A DNA stretch of 25,898 nt from PNC22 sp035654175 (lineage in GTDB: Bacteria; Planctomycetota; Phycisphaerae; Phycisphaerales; UBA1924), in assembly GCA_035654175.1 (NCBI GenBank), contig DASRXL010000180.1:1-25898 (forward strand), written 5' to 3'. Position 1 is the stretch's first letter. Every line of letters begins with the position of its first letter. This document shows positions 7,571 to 14,075 of this stretch, in pieces. The translations under genes and the position numbers were made by a program. Under the pieces are notes generated by a model, which saw only the letters and a program-made list of their open reading frames with translations, was not told the origin of the DNA and made no database searches.

Positions 7571-7722
7571 GGCGTTTGTGGAGCAGTGAACTCGGATGGG
7601 CGATGGCTTCTCAGAGGGCTTCTCAGTACGCAAGTGTGTCACTTCGCTGGTGACGTGGTCCCGCAAGAACGCGAACCATTGCGGATCGGCTGTCCACTTT
7701 CGCCATGCGGACGGGGAGACGC

Positions 7723-9117
7723 TCAAGGATTCGGTAATTCCGCGGCGGGCGTCGGGGGCGCGCTGCCGGTGCCGCTGATGGTCACGCTCATCGCGCCGGC
7801 GTTCGAGAGGATCTCTATCTTCTGACTAAAGGCGCCGACGGCGGTGGGCGCAAAGGTGTACTCGCACGTCGTGGAAGCGTCGGTCTTGAGACCGGTGAAG
7901 ATGCCCGTGCCGACGCGGGCGAACGGCGCCGACGCAGCGGGGAACTGCCCGTTGATGAACGACCCTTCGTCGCCGGTGTTCCGAATGGTGATGGCGGTGG
8001 TGATGCTGGAGCCGACGGGGACGGATCCATAGTCGAGGTTCGTGGGCGTGAGCGTGGGGCGGATGAAAGCGATCACGCCAACTCTGGGGGATCCGCCCAA
8101 GCTGCCCCCTGCCACAGAGATTCCTTCGGTTCCGGGGTCGGCGGTCGCCTGGATCACGATGCGTCCACCGCCGCCGTCGTCACCGTTGCCCCGCCCTATG
8201 CCGCCGTTGCCGGCTTGAGCATTGATGGCCCCGCCGAGCGTCACCGTGGTGGCGTGGAGCAGGACCGCGCCGCCACTGCCGCCGCCGCCACCAGCAGCAA
8301 GGCCGGAGCCTCCATCGTTTGATCCGCGGTAGCCGGCGTCGCCGCCCTTGCCGCCACTGACGTTGATGGTGCTGCCGGTGAGGGTGAGGGTGCCGAGCGC
8401 CCCCAACTCCACGCCGCCACCTCCGCCGCCACCCCCTCCGCCGCCCCCGCCACGTGGGCCTGCGGTGAGGCCGCCGCCGCCGCCGCCACCGCCGGAGAGC
8501 CGTACGTTGGGCCCCACATCATCTACCTGTCCGCCAACGCCTCCCGGCTTTCTGGTGACGGCACCGGTGCCGCTGCCGCCGCCCAGGGCGCCGCCACCGC
8601 CGGTTCCTTCGCCGCTGCCGGTGCCGTCGGTACCGCCCGCGCCGTTCGCGTCGAGCGTCCCCGCGAAGGTCAGGTTGCCGCTGGCCAGCAGCGCGACCGG
8701 GCGCGTGACCTTCCCGTCCGCACCTCCCACGTCCCCCGCAGCCGTGAGGACCGCGCCGGCGTTCACGGTCAGGTCATCGAATCGGAAGACGGCGACACCG
8801 GTCGCGGAGATCGTGCCGCTGAGGTTCGTGTCTGGCCCGACGAGCCTGGGCGCCGTGCCGGTGGTTTCAATCGAGTACGCCCCGCGTGCGAGCGTCACAG
8901 TCCCCAGCGAGGGGAAGTCAAGCGGGTTGAGCGGATCGGCCAGCGCCGGCGCAGCCAGGCCGACCACCGCACCCGCCACTTTCCCCACCAGGTGCGCCCC
9001 GCATTCTCGCCCATACCCGCCCCCGCCACCTCCAACCCACGGCAGGAACACGTGACGCGGCCCGGCGATGAGTGAACGACCCAAAGACCGCCACGCTGTG
9101 CGAGTGGACGTTCGCAT
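7723..9117 (-). CDS. Secreted glycine-rich protein with choice-of-anchor-D-type C-terminal domain
   Basis: About 464 residues. The N-terminus has a hydrophobic stretch ending AGAVVGLAAPALA before DPLNPLDF, consistent with a Sec signal peptide, but it is preceded by about 40 unusual residues including a Gly run, so the true start may be a later GTG. The ATG at 9115-9117 is chosen because GGAG lies 8 nt upstream. The middle (about 80-330) is low complexity, with polyglycine runs up to 13 long alternating with short beta-strand-like pieces (LTLTGSTINVSGGKGGDAG, VTLGGAINAQAGNGG). The C-terminal 110 residues (LTPTNLDYGSVPVGSSITTA, CEYTFAPTAVGAFSQKIEI, SVTISGTGS) match the choice-of-anchor D/ASH-like immunoglobulin fold. 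It ends in a Pro-rich tail without a membrane anchor or PEP-CTERM. It is likely an extracellular surface or matrix protein; no enzymatic motif is visible. Confidence 0.75.
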   Translation of the reverse strand: MRTSTRTAWRSLGRSLIAGPRHVFLPWVGGGGGGYGRECGAHLVGKVAGAVVGLAAPALADPLNPLDFPSLGTVTLARGAYSIETTGTAPRLVGPDTNLSGTISATGVAVFRFDDLTVNAGAVLTAAGDVGGADGKVTRPVALLASGNLTFAGTLDANGAGGTDGTGSGEGTGGGGALGGGSGTGAVTRKPGGVGGQVDDVGPNVRLSGGGGGGGGLTAGPRGGGGGGGGGGGGGVELGALGTLTLTGSTINVSGGKGGDAGYRGSNDGGSGLAAGGGGGSGGAVLLHATTVTLGGAINAQAGNGGIGRGNGDDGGGGRIVIQATADPGTEGISVAGGSLGGSPRVGVIAFIRPTLTPTNLDYGSVPVGSSITTAITIRNTGDEGSFINGQFPAASAPFARVGTGIFTGLKTDASTTCEYTFAPTAVGAFSQKIEILSNAGAMSVTISGTGSAPPTPAAELPNP

Positions 9118-9325
9118 GACGATTGGCTCCAAGGCTCATGCTTACCGTTCTGCCAAGGCAATCGGTTGGGCCGCTGCCTGCAGGGGCGTCTGGCGGTATG
9201 TGCCAAGCGGATGCAGTGTATTGCCCTTCCGCCACAGACCCGCCCGTGCCGGCCCTTGCAGCCCTTGGACCGTTCCAGTTCCGCTCACACGGCAGATTGG
9301 AGGCTCCCTTACCCTAACGCCTTCC

Positions 9326-9360
9326 ACGAGAAGCTCTTGGCGTCCTGCCATCCCGATTCA
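9326..9360 (+). repeat. Diverged tRNA-Pro 3' fragment, copy 3
   Basis: ACGAGAAG (9326-9333) equals 4108-4115 in the tRNA (last base of the anticodon loop, 3' strand of the anticodon stem and into the variable loop). TCCT (9343-9346) and CCCGATTCA (9352-9360) equal parts of the T arm, acceptor and downstream bases, with a net deletion of 5 bases. The stretch 9338-9360 matches copy 2 (7510-7532) at 21 of 23 positions, so copies 2 and 3 are closer to each other than to the intact tRNA. Confidence 0.55.
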
Positions 9361-9369
9361 CTCATGAAG

Positions 9370-9410
9370 CCCCGCAGGTCAAGGACTTGCGGGGGCCTGT
9401 GTTCTTGACC
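9370..9410 (+). terminator. Interleaved inverted repeats behind copy 3 (terminator or pseudoknot)
   Basis: CCCCGCA (9370-9376) pairs with TGCGGGG (9388-9394). The loop of that hairpin contains GGTCAAGGAC (9377-9386), which pairs at 9 of 10 positions with GTTCTTGACC (9401-9410). The stems can form alternatively or, with strain, as an H-type pseudoknot. Position after a tRNA-like tail suggests a terminator. Confidence 0.45.
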
Positions 9411-9505
9411 GTGTGAGCTCTCGCCTCCTTGCGCGTGCTCTCGGCGTCGCGGCCGTCCCCTCGGCGACGATGGGCCGCGGGCCTCCATGGCGTAGCATCC
9501 GTCAC

Positions 9506-10015
9506 ATGAGCCCCCGCGACTCTTGCGACACGATCGGCGCGATCCTGAGTACCCACGCGATGATCCACCGGTTTCTCATCGAGGCGGTCGAAGACGTTCC
9601 GGAATCCCGCATGACCGAGCAGCCGGGCGCGATCGTCAACCACCCGGCGTGGACGCTCTCGCATCTCAACGCGTACGCGGGAGTGTTGCTGACGATGCTC
9701 GATGACCCGAGCGTGCCGACGGCCGACGCCGAGATGGAGCGGTTCGGGTATGGCACCACGCCCGTACCCGACCGCGCTGCCTATGCGACCAAGCGCGAAC
9801 TCCTCGACCGGTGCACAGACCGGAACGCGCGGCTCGCCGCGGTCGTCGCCGAGAAGCATGCGGGCTACTTCCCGAGACCCTCGCCGGAGAAGTTCCACCC
9901 GTACTCGCCGACCATCGGGCATATAGCCATCACGCTGCTCGTAGCGCACCCGCCGCATCACCTGGGTCAGCTCAAGCAATGGCGCCGCGCTGCGGGCATC
10001 GCGGCGCAGGCGTGA
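9506..10015 (+). CDS. DinB family protein (putative metal-dependent enzyme)
   Basis: A 169-residue four-helix-bundle protein of the DinB/YfiT superfamily. The three conserved histidine positions are visible: His17 or His21 in the first helix (LSTHAMIHRF), His53 in WTLSHLNAYAG, and the HPPHHLGQLKQWR motif (about 148-158). Members bind a divalent metal, and some act as thiol-dependent S-transferases. Plain DinB proteins often have no known substrate. The ATG at 9506 is chosen because the fold begins there; the frame runs upstream to 9413 but that part (Arg/Ala rich) does not look like the family. There is no obvious Shine-Dalgarno. The next gene, pirin, is on the same strand 129 bp downstream. 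Confidence 0.85.
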   Translation: MSPRDSCDTIGAILSTHAMIHRFLIEAVEDVPESRMTEQPGAIVNHPAWTLSHLNAYAGVLLTMLDDPSVPTADAEMERFGYGTTPVPDRAAYATKRELLDRCTDRNARLAAVVAEKHAGYFPRPSPEKFHPYSPTIGHIAITLLVAHPPHHLGQLKQWRRAAGIAAQA

Positions 10016-10144
10016 CGACGGATGGGACGGCCGAAGAGTCGTCTCAACCGGGCAGCTCGTGGGTTTGCGGGACGCCGGCATCGCGGACACCACCCTTGGT
10101 GCCCGTGCCCAGCTATGCTGATCAACAACCAACGGGAGGCGCCA

Positions 10145-11017
10145 ATGGCCAATCCCAGGACGGTCGAGTCCATTCTGCCGAGCCCGCCGACCCACTGGGT
10201 CGGCGACGGCTTCCCCGTGAGCTCCGTCTTCTCGCCGCGGTCGGTTCGGAACCGCCTCAGCCCGTACGTGCTCTTCGACTACGCCGGCCCCGCACGCTTC
10301 GAGGCGGCGGCTGCTCCGCGCGGTGTCGATACGCATCCTCACCGCGGCTTTGAGACGGTCACGGTCGTCTACCAGGGCGAGCTCGAGCACCGCGATTCCG
10401 CGGGCAACAGCGGCAGCATCGGGCCCGGCGATGTCCAGTGGATGACCGCCGCCTCCGGTATCTTGCACGAGGAGAAGCACTCCGGCGCGTTCACCCGGCG
10501 CGGCGGCGTCCTGGAGATGGCGCAGCTCTGGGTGAACCTTCCCGCGCGGGACAAGATGTCCGCGCCCCGATACCAGGAGCTTCGCCGCGACGCCATCCCG
10601 ACGGTGGCCTTGCCCGATCATGCGGGGACCATCCGCGTGATCGCGGGCGACTTCAACGGCACGAAGGCGGCGGCTCGCACGTTCTCGCCCGTGTTTCTCT
10701 GGGACATCCGGCTCGGCCGCGGCGGCAGGGCATCGCTCCCAGTGCCGGGCGGGTCTTCGGCCGCGGCCTTTCTGCGCTCCGGCGCCGTACGGGTGAGCGG
10801 GACGCACGACGTGACGTCGCGTCATCTCGCGATCTTTGACCGGGCTGGAGGCGATGTGCTCCTGGAGGCGAGCGATGATTCTGAACTCATCGTGCTCGGT
10901 GGGGAGCCGATCGACGAGCCGGTGGTTGCCTACGGCCCCTTTGTCATGAATACGCCGGAAGAGATCCAAGCGGCGATCCGGGACGTGCAGGAGGGCAGGT
11001 TCGGGCGGCTCGACTAA
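10145..11017 (+). CDS. Pirin family protein (cupin bicupin)
   Basis: A 290-residue pirin. The N-terminal cupin shows the metal ligands His64, His66, His108 and Glu110 in THPHRGFETVTVVYQGELEH and SGILHEEKHSG, matching the iron site of human pirin and E. coli YhhW. The C-terminal half (about 180-290) is the second, degenerate cupin and ends with YGPFVMNTPEEIQAAI, typical of the family. Some pirins are quercetin dioxygenases; others act as redox-sensing regulators. The ATG at 10145 follows GGGAGG at 10134-10139 with 5-nt spacing. The neighbours DinB and isochorismatase hydrolase on the same strand make a detoxification or redox role plausible, but the substrate cannot be told. Confidence 0.95.
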   Translation: MANPRTVESILPSPPTHWVGDGFPVSSVFSPRSVRNRLSPYVLFDYAGPARFEAAAAPRGVDTHPHRGFETVTVVYQGELEHRDSAGNSGSIGPGDVQWMTAASGILHEEKHSGAFTRRGGVLEMAQLWVNLPARDKMSAPRYQELRRDAIPTVALPDHAGTIRVIAGDFNGTKAAARTFSPVFLWDIRLGRGGRASLPVPGGSSAAAFLRSGAVRVSGTHDVTSRHLAIFDRAGGDVLLEASDDSELIVLGGEPIDEPVVAYGPFVMNTPEEIQAAIRDVQEGRFGRLD

Positions 11018-11087
11018 GCGCGCCGGTCAAGCACCCCGAGGCACCCACGAACGACCCTCGATCGATTCGACCTGAAAGGAGCATGCC

Positions 11088-11792
11088 ATGCCGAAAGCCG
11101 TCAAGACCATGATCGACCCCAGCGACGCCGTCATGCTGCTGATCGATCACCAGAGCGGCCTGTTCCAGCTTGTGCGGGACATGGACCTGCTGACGCTGCG
11201 TCACAACGTCACCGCCCTGGCAAAGGTGTCGTGTCTCGCGAAGATCCCGACCTTTACGACCGCCTCTGTTCCCGACGGCCCGAACGGCCCGCTGATCCCC
11301 GAGATTCACCACTTCAACCCCGAGGCCGTGTACATCCCGCGCACCGGCCAGATCAACGCGTGGGACAACCCCAAGTGGGTCGAGGCGATCGAAAGGACCG
11401 GGCGCAAGACGCTGCTCATCGCCGGCACCCTCACCAGCGTCTGCATGGCGTTCCCGACGCTGAGCGCCCTCGCGGCGGGTTATCGCGTGTTCACCATCGT
11501 CGACGCCTCGGGCAACTGGTCGAAGATGGCGACCGACATCACGATGGCGCGGGTGATCCAAGCCGGCGCGTACCCGATCGACACCTACGCCGTCCTCGCC
11601 GAGCTCATGAGCACATGGAATCGGGCCGATGCGATGGACTTCGCGCAGGTCATGGTGGATCACATCGTCCCGCCGTACCGGGCGCTCATGGAGTCCTACG
11701 ACAAGGCGCAGAGCGTGAAGGAAAGTGGACCGGAGACGATCTTGACCGAGCTCAAGCAGGGCGAGCGCCAGCCCGCCCATGCGCCGGCGTGA
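11088..11792 (+). CDS. YcaC-like isochorismatase family cysteine hydrolase
   Basis: A 234-residue alpha/beta hydrolase of the isochorismatase superfamily, YcaC subgroup. Asp20 (VMLLIDHQSGLF) and Cys119 (LIAGTLTSVCMAFPTLSAL) are two of the catalytic triad. The segment YIPRTGQINAWDN with Arg85 occupies the region where the third residue, a Lys in most members, is expected. VPDGPNGPLIPEI and VDASGNWSKMATDIT are also typical of the YcaC type. Proteins of this type hydrolyse amides or related compounds, but the physiological substrate is unknown. AAAGGAG at 11075-11081 ends 6 nt before the ATG. The gene lies 70 bp downstream of pirin and may be co-transcribed. The C-terminal 40 residues are a hydrophilic extension. 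A very strong hairpin follows at 11991-12030. Confidence 0.92.
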   Translation: MPKAVKTMIDPSDAVMLLIDHQSGLFQLVRDMDLLTLRHNVTALAKVSCLAKIPTFTTASVPDGPNGPLIPEIHHFNPEAVYIPRTGQINAWDNPKWVEAIERTGRKTLLIAGTLTSVCMAFPTLSALAAGYRVFTIVDASGNWSKMATDITMARVIQAGAYPIDTYAVLAELMSTWNRADAMDFAQVMVDHIVPPYRALMESYDKAQSVKESGPETILTELKQGERQPAHAPA

Positions 11793-11889
11793 TGGACACC
11801 GGCGAGGTCCCGTATGCGCGCCGGGGCAGGGGGCCTACCCGCCCCGGCTGCGGGCCGACATGCCTACGGCACCCGCGGCTGCCAGTGAG

Positions 11890-11982
11890 CTCTCACGGTT
11901 TCACGGCCGGCGGAATCCGCGTTTCTGCCTCCAGGAGCGGATTCCTTGAACAGTGCGCTTTCTTGGCGGATTGTCCCCCGGA
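11890..11982 (+). repeat. Diverged tail repeat, copy 4
   Basis: 11890-11927 matches 7435-7472 at 31 of 38 positions, with TTTCACGGCC and CCGCGTTTCTG intact. TGGCG follows TTTCACGGCC after 65 bp (66 in copy 2), and TGTCCCCCGGA follows at 11972-11982, like TGTCACCCCGAT of copy 2. As in copies 1 to 3 a hairpin lies directly downstream. Similarity to the tRNA itself is weak here. Confidence 0.5.
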
Positions 11983-11990
11983 CTTTGTGA

Positions 11991-12030
11991 GCGAAACAGC
12001 CCTCCGAGAGCGCATCGGAGGGCGTTTCGC
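11991..12030 (+). terminator. Strong hairpin, probable bidirectional terminator
   Basis: GCGAAAC (11991-11997) pairs with GTTTCGC (12024-12030), and CCCTCCGA (12000-12007) with TCGGAGGG (12015-12022), both perfectly, with a small internal asymmetry and a 7-nt loop. It lies between the ends of two convergent genes (isochorismatase and AHSA1) and directly behind tail repeat copy 4. The T tail is short (TTG). Confidence 0.75.
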
Positions 12031-12070
12031 TTGACACAGGGACATCCGGCCGTCGGCCCGACGGCCCGCC

Positions 12071-12571
12071 CTACGCGGGCCGGGCGAGTTCCGCGTCCAA
12101 CTGCCTGTACCCGGCTTCCATCCCCTGGTCCATCCCCGACGCGAGCGCGCCGTCACGCGCGTCCTTCGAGCCATACGTCTGCGTGATGCGCATCGTGGTG
12201 ACGCCGTCTTCCTCGGCGAACTCGTGCTTCTCCAGCAGCGAGCCGATCGTCTGGCCGGACCCGAGCGCCATCGTCTCGGTGTGAACGATCCGCTCGTACG
12301 GGACCACCTCCGTGAAGACGCCCCGGAGCGTCATGGCCGGATCGGCCCCCTCGCTCTTCCACGCCAGGCTGAGCGCGCCGCCCACGCGAGCCTCGCACTC
12401 GCAGACGGTCAGGGTCCATCCCGGGGGAGGAAGCATCCAACGGCGCATCCTGTCCGGGGTGAACATTGCCTGCCACACCAGCCGGCGCGGGGCGTTGAAC
12501 GTGCGGGTGAGCACGATCGTCGTGTCGGTCGGAGTGAAGACCTGGAGGCCTCCGGGGCGGGCGGGGTGCAT
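12071..12571 (-). CDS. AHSA1/SRPBCC domain protein paired with ArsR
   Basis: A 166-residue SRPBCC (START-like) protein of the AHSA1 type. The N-terminus TTIVLTRTFNAPRRLVWQAMFTPDRMRRWMLPPPGW is diagnostic, followed by the ARVGGALSLAW and GVFTEVVPYERIVHTE strands and the C-terminal helix GMDQGMEAGYRQLDAELA. The fold has a deep hydrophobic cavity for small lipophilic ligands. It is encoded 51 bp downstream of an ArsR regulator on the same strand, a pairing seen many times in bacteria, which suggests control by that regulator. The ATG at 12569-12571 is supported by frame and family length. Ligand and reaction are unknown. Confidence 0.92.
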   Translation of the reverse strand: MHPARPGGLQVFTPTDTTIVLTRTFNAPRRLVWQAMFTPDRMRRWMLPPPGWTLTVCECEARVGGALSLAWKSEGADPAMTLRGVFTEVVPYERIVHTETMALGSGQTIGSLLEKHEFAEEDGVTTMRITQTYGSKDARDGALASGMDQGMEAGYRQLDAELARPA

Positions 12572-12622
12572 GGGCGGTCCTTGTGGCTGACGACGGTGAG
12601 CGGGTGACCGCCCGTGAAACGC

Positions 12623-12982
12623 TCAGGGGCGGCGAGCACGAGGTCGCTCCGCGGACTTCATCTCTTCGAGCAGCGCGTCCAGCGCTTCGAAACGGGCCTC
12701 CCAGTTGCGGCGGAACTGCTCGGTCCACGTCGCCGCGTCCCTGAGAGGTCCGGCGTGCAGTCGGCACAGGTGCTGCCGCCCATCGACGCGCCGGCGGACA
12801 AGCTTGGCCGTCTCGAGCACGCGAACGTGCTTGGAGGCGGCCGGAAACGTCATTTTCAACGGGGCCGCGAGCTCGCTGAGATTGCGCTCCCCCGCGGCGA
12901 GCTGGCGGATGATCGCGCGCCGGGCCGGGTGCGCCAGCGCGTGGAAGACGCGGTCGAGCCGCGGTGAACTATCAGCAACCAT
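12623..12982 (-). CDS. ArsR family transcriptional regulator
   Basis: A 119-residue winged-helix protein. RLDRVFHALAHPARRAIIRQLAAGERNLSELAAPLKMTFPAASKHVRVLETAKLVRRRVDGR contains the ArsR helix-turn-helix with SKHVRVLE as recognition helix. The usual metal-binding Cys residues (ELCVCDL) are absent, so it belongs to the group that pairs with AHSA1 proteins and senses something other than arsenic. The ATG at 12980-12982 is chosen rather than the frame's longest start (13054) because a good promoter ends right at it (see regulatory entry), implying leaderless translation. It is followed by the AHSA1 gene. Confidence 0.93.
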   Translation of the reverse strand: MVADSSPRLDRVFHALAHPARRAIIRQLAAGERNLSELAAPLKMTFPAASKHVRVLETAKLVRRRVDGRQHLCRLHAGPLRDAATWTEQFRRNWEARFEALDALLEEMKSAERPRARRP

Positions 12983-13017
12983 GTGGTTTACTATACCACG
13001 TGGTTGTATACTGTCAA
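12983..13017 (-). promoter_or_regulatory. arsR promoter with GTGGT/ACCAC operators
   Basis: Minus strand: perfect TTGACA (13012-13017), 16-bp spacer, TATAGT (12990-12995). The predicted start is at about 12983, directly next to the ATG at 12982, so the mRNA should be leaderless. The spacer holds the perfect 10-bp palindrome ACCACGTGGT (12995-13004), and GTGGT (12983-12987) forms a second inverted repeat with ACCAC (12995-12999) across the -10 box. These are probable ArsR operators. Confidence 0.75.
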
Positions 13018-13213
13018 TCGCGGTGAATCCCGCGCCGGCCGTCTCCCGCACCATCGGCGATCGAGACCCCGGCGCCGGCCCTCCCCGAGATGCTCCGCCT
13101 CACAGCCAAGAGGTCCTTGGCCGCGCGCCGGCGCGCTCGGAATGCAGGATGGCCCCACCGGGCGCCCGGTCCGCGTCGTGCCACCGTGACTTATGGGGCG
13201 AAGCTTGGGAGCT

Positions 13214-13696
13214 TCACTCGCTCACAGCGCGTCTGATCTGCTCGCTGTCGATCTTGACCATGGTCATCATCGCCCGCATGGCCTTCCCGGCCTTGACCGG
13301 GTCGGGGTCGCTGACCAGGTCGATCAGCAGCTTCGGATCGATCTGCCACGACACGCCGAAGTGGTCGGTGATCCAGCCGCAGGCGACAGGCGTGCCGCCC
13401 GCCGCGACGAACTTGCCCCAGTACTCGTCCACCTGCTCCTGCGTGTCGCAGAGCACGGCGATGGAGAACCCCTGGGTAAAGGTGAACTGCGGCCCGCCGT
13501 TGAGGGCGGTGAACGCGCGGCCGTCGAGCGTGAAGTCGACGGTCATCACGCCGCCGGCCTTGAACGGCGTCTGTGGGCCGAGGTCCGGGTAGCGCGTGAT
13601 GCGCGTAATCTTCGAGTTGGGGAAGATCGACGTGTAGAAGCGAGCCGCTTCCTCCGCCTGGTAATTGAACGTCAGGAAGGTCGTAATCTGTGGCAT
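13214..13696 (-). CDS. PhnB-like VOC family protein
   Basis: A 160-residue protein of the PhnB/3-demethylubiquinone-methyltransferase-like branch of the vicinal oxygen chelate superfamily. The pattern TFLTFNYQAEEAARFYTSIFPNSKI at the N-terminus, then GGVMTVDFTLDGRAFTALNGG, FSIAVLCDTQEQVDEYWGKF and CGWITDHFGVSWQIDP, is typical of the family. Proteins of this branch are metal-site dimers whose function is often unknown; the ubiquinone name in databases is historical. The ATG at 13694-13696 gives a start at the first strand. It is transcribed towards the ArsR/AHSA1 pair and may be part of a loosely spaced unit with them (231 bp gap containing the arsR promoter). Confidence 0.92.
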   Translation of the reverse strand: MPQITTFLTFNYQAEEAARFYTSIFPNSKITRITRYPDLGPQTPFKAGGVMTVDFTLDGRAFTALNGGPQFTFTQGFSIAVLCDTQEQVDEYWGKFVAAGGTPVACGWITDHFGVSWQIDPKLLIDLVSDPDPVKAGKAMRAMMTMVKIDSEQIRRAVSE

Positions 13697-14075
13697 CGGA
13701 GCATCGTACGGGCTCCCGCGCCGCGCGCCAACAGGCCTCGTGGACGGCTGCGCTCCGGCCGGTCACGCGCTCCGGATGTGCCCCGGAGCGACGTTGATCG
13801 GCGGTTCGCCGGGGGCTCGACGCGGATCTCCCACGCGCGACCTTGGCGGCGTGCGGTCGCTCGGGACACAGGGCGAAAGTTCTTGAACGGCAAGGGCTTC
13901 CGCCCATCCTCCAACAGGGGCCTCGGGCGGTCTCACTCCCTCGGAGAGAGCCCGATCGAGCGCGACGGAGTGATTCTGCGGTGCGACTTCATCGTGCGTG
14001 GCCGGTACGAAAGGCCGGCGGGCGCCGCCCTATCGTCCATCGGCGGGCCTCGACCGCCGAGTGAGGAGGCCGGTC
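13697..14075. other. Intergenic region between divergent VOC and lipocalin-like genes
   Basis: The 379-bp gap should carry promoters for both neighbours, but I see no convincing -35/-10 pair. Open frames here are Arg/Pro rich shadows of GC bias. A GCCGG/CCGGC inverted repeat lies around 13999-14017. The only clear signal is GAGGAGG at 14063-14069, the ribosome site of the next gene. Confidence 0.5.

Larger units (their letters stand above)
7299..7722. other. Intergenic region between padR and the glycine-rich protein gene
   Basis: This 424-bp gap holds the padR promoter and operators, the tail repeat with the tRNA-Pro fragment, and the second hairpin. On the minus strand a frame from a TTG near 7726 to 7520 encodes WRKWTADPQWFAFLRDHVTS, which looks protein-like. 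Its start overlaps the stop of the gene upstream, it has no clear ribosome site, and it ends inside the att-like repeat, so I do not call it a gene. Confidence 0.5.
9118..9505. other. Intergenic region with tRNA-like tail and interleaved inverted repeats
   Basis: The 388-bp gap between the divergently oriented glycine-rich protein gene and the DinB gene contains no convincing gene. It holds the third tRNA-Pro-like tail (9326-9360) and two interleaved inverted repeats (9370-9410). No clear promoter for either neighbour was found. Confidence 0.6.

Noticed and set aside
7520..7726. Small minus-strand frame with WRKWTADPQWFAFLRDHVTS
   Set aside because: It starts at TTG without a clear ribosome site, overlaps the preceding stop, and ends within the tRNA-like repeat. 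It could be a gene remnant but is too weak to call.
8400..8620. CCG/CCA-rich tract considered as a satellite or CRISPR-like repeat
   Set aside because: No regular repeat-spacer spacing; it is explained by polyglycine coding on the minus strand.
10096..10119. TTGGTG and TATGCT upstream of pirin as a promoter
   Set aside because: The spacing is only 12 bp, too short for a sigma-70 promoter.
9362..10969. A 535-codon open frame on the minus strand across the DinB and pirin genes
   Set aside because: It is antisense to two clear protein families, its product is Arg/His/Ala-biased without any domain, and it arises from high GC at third positions.
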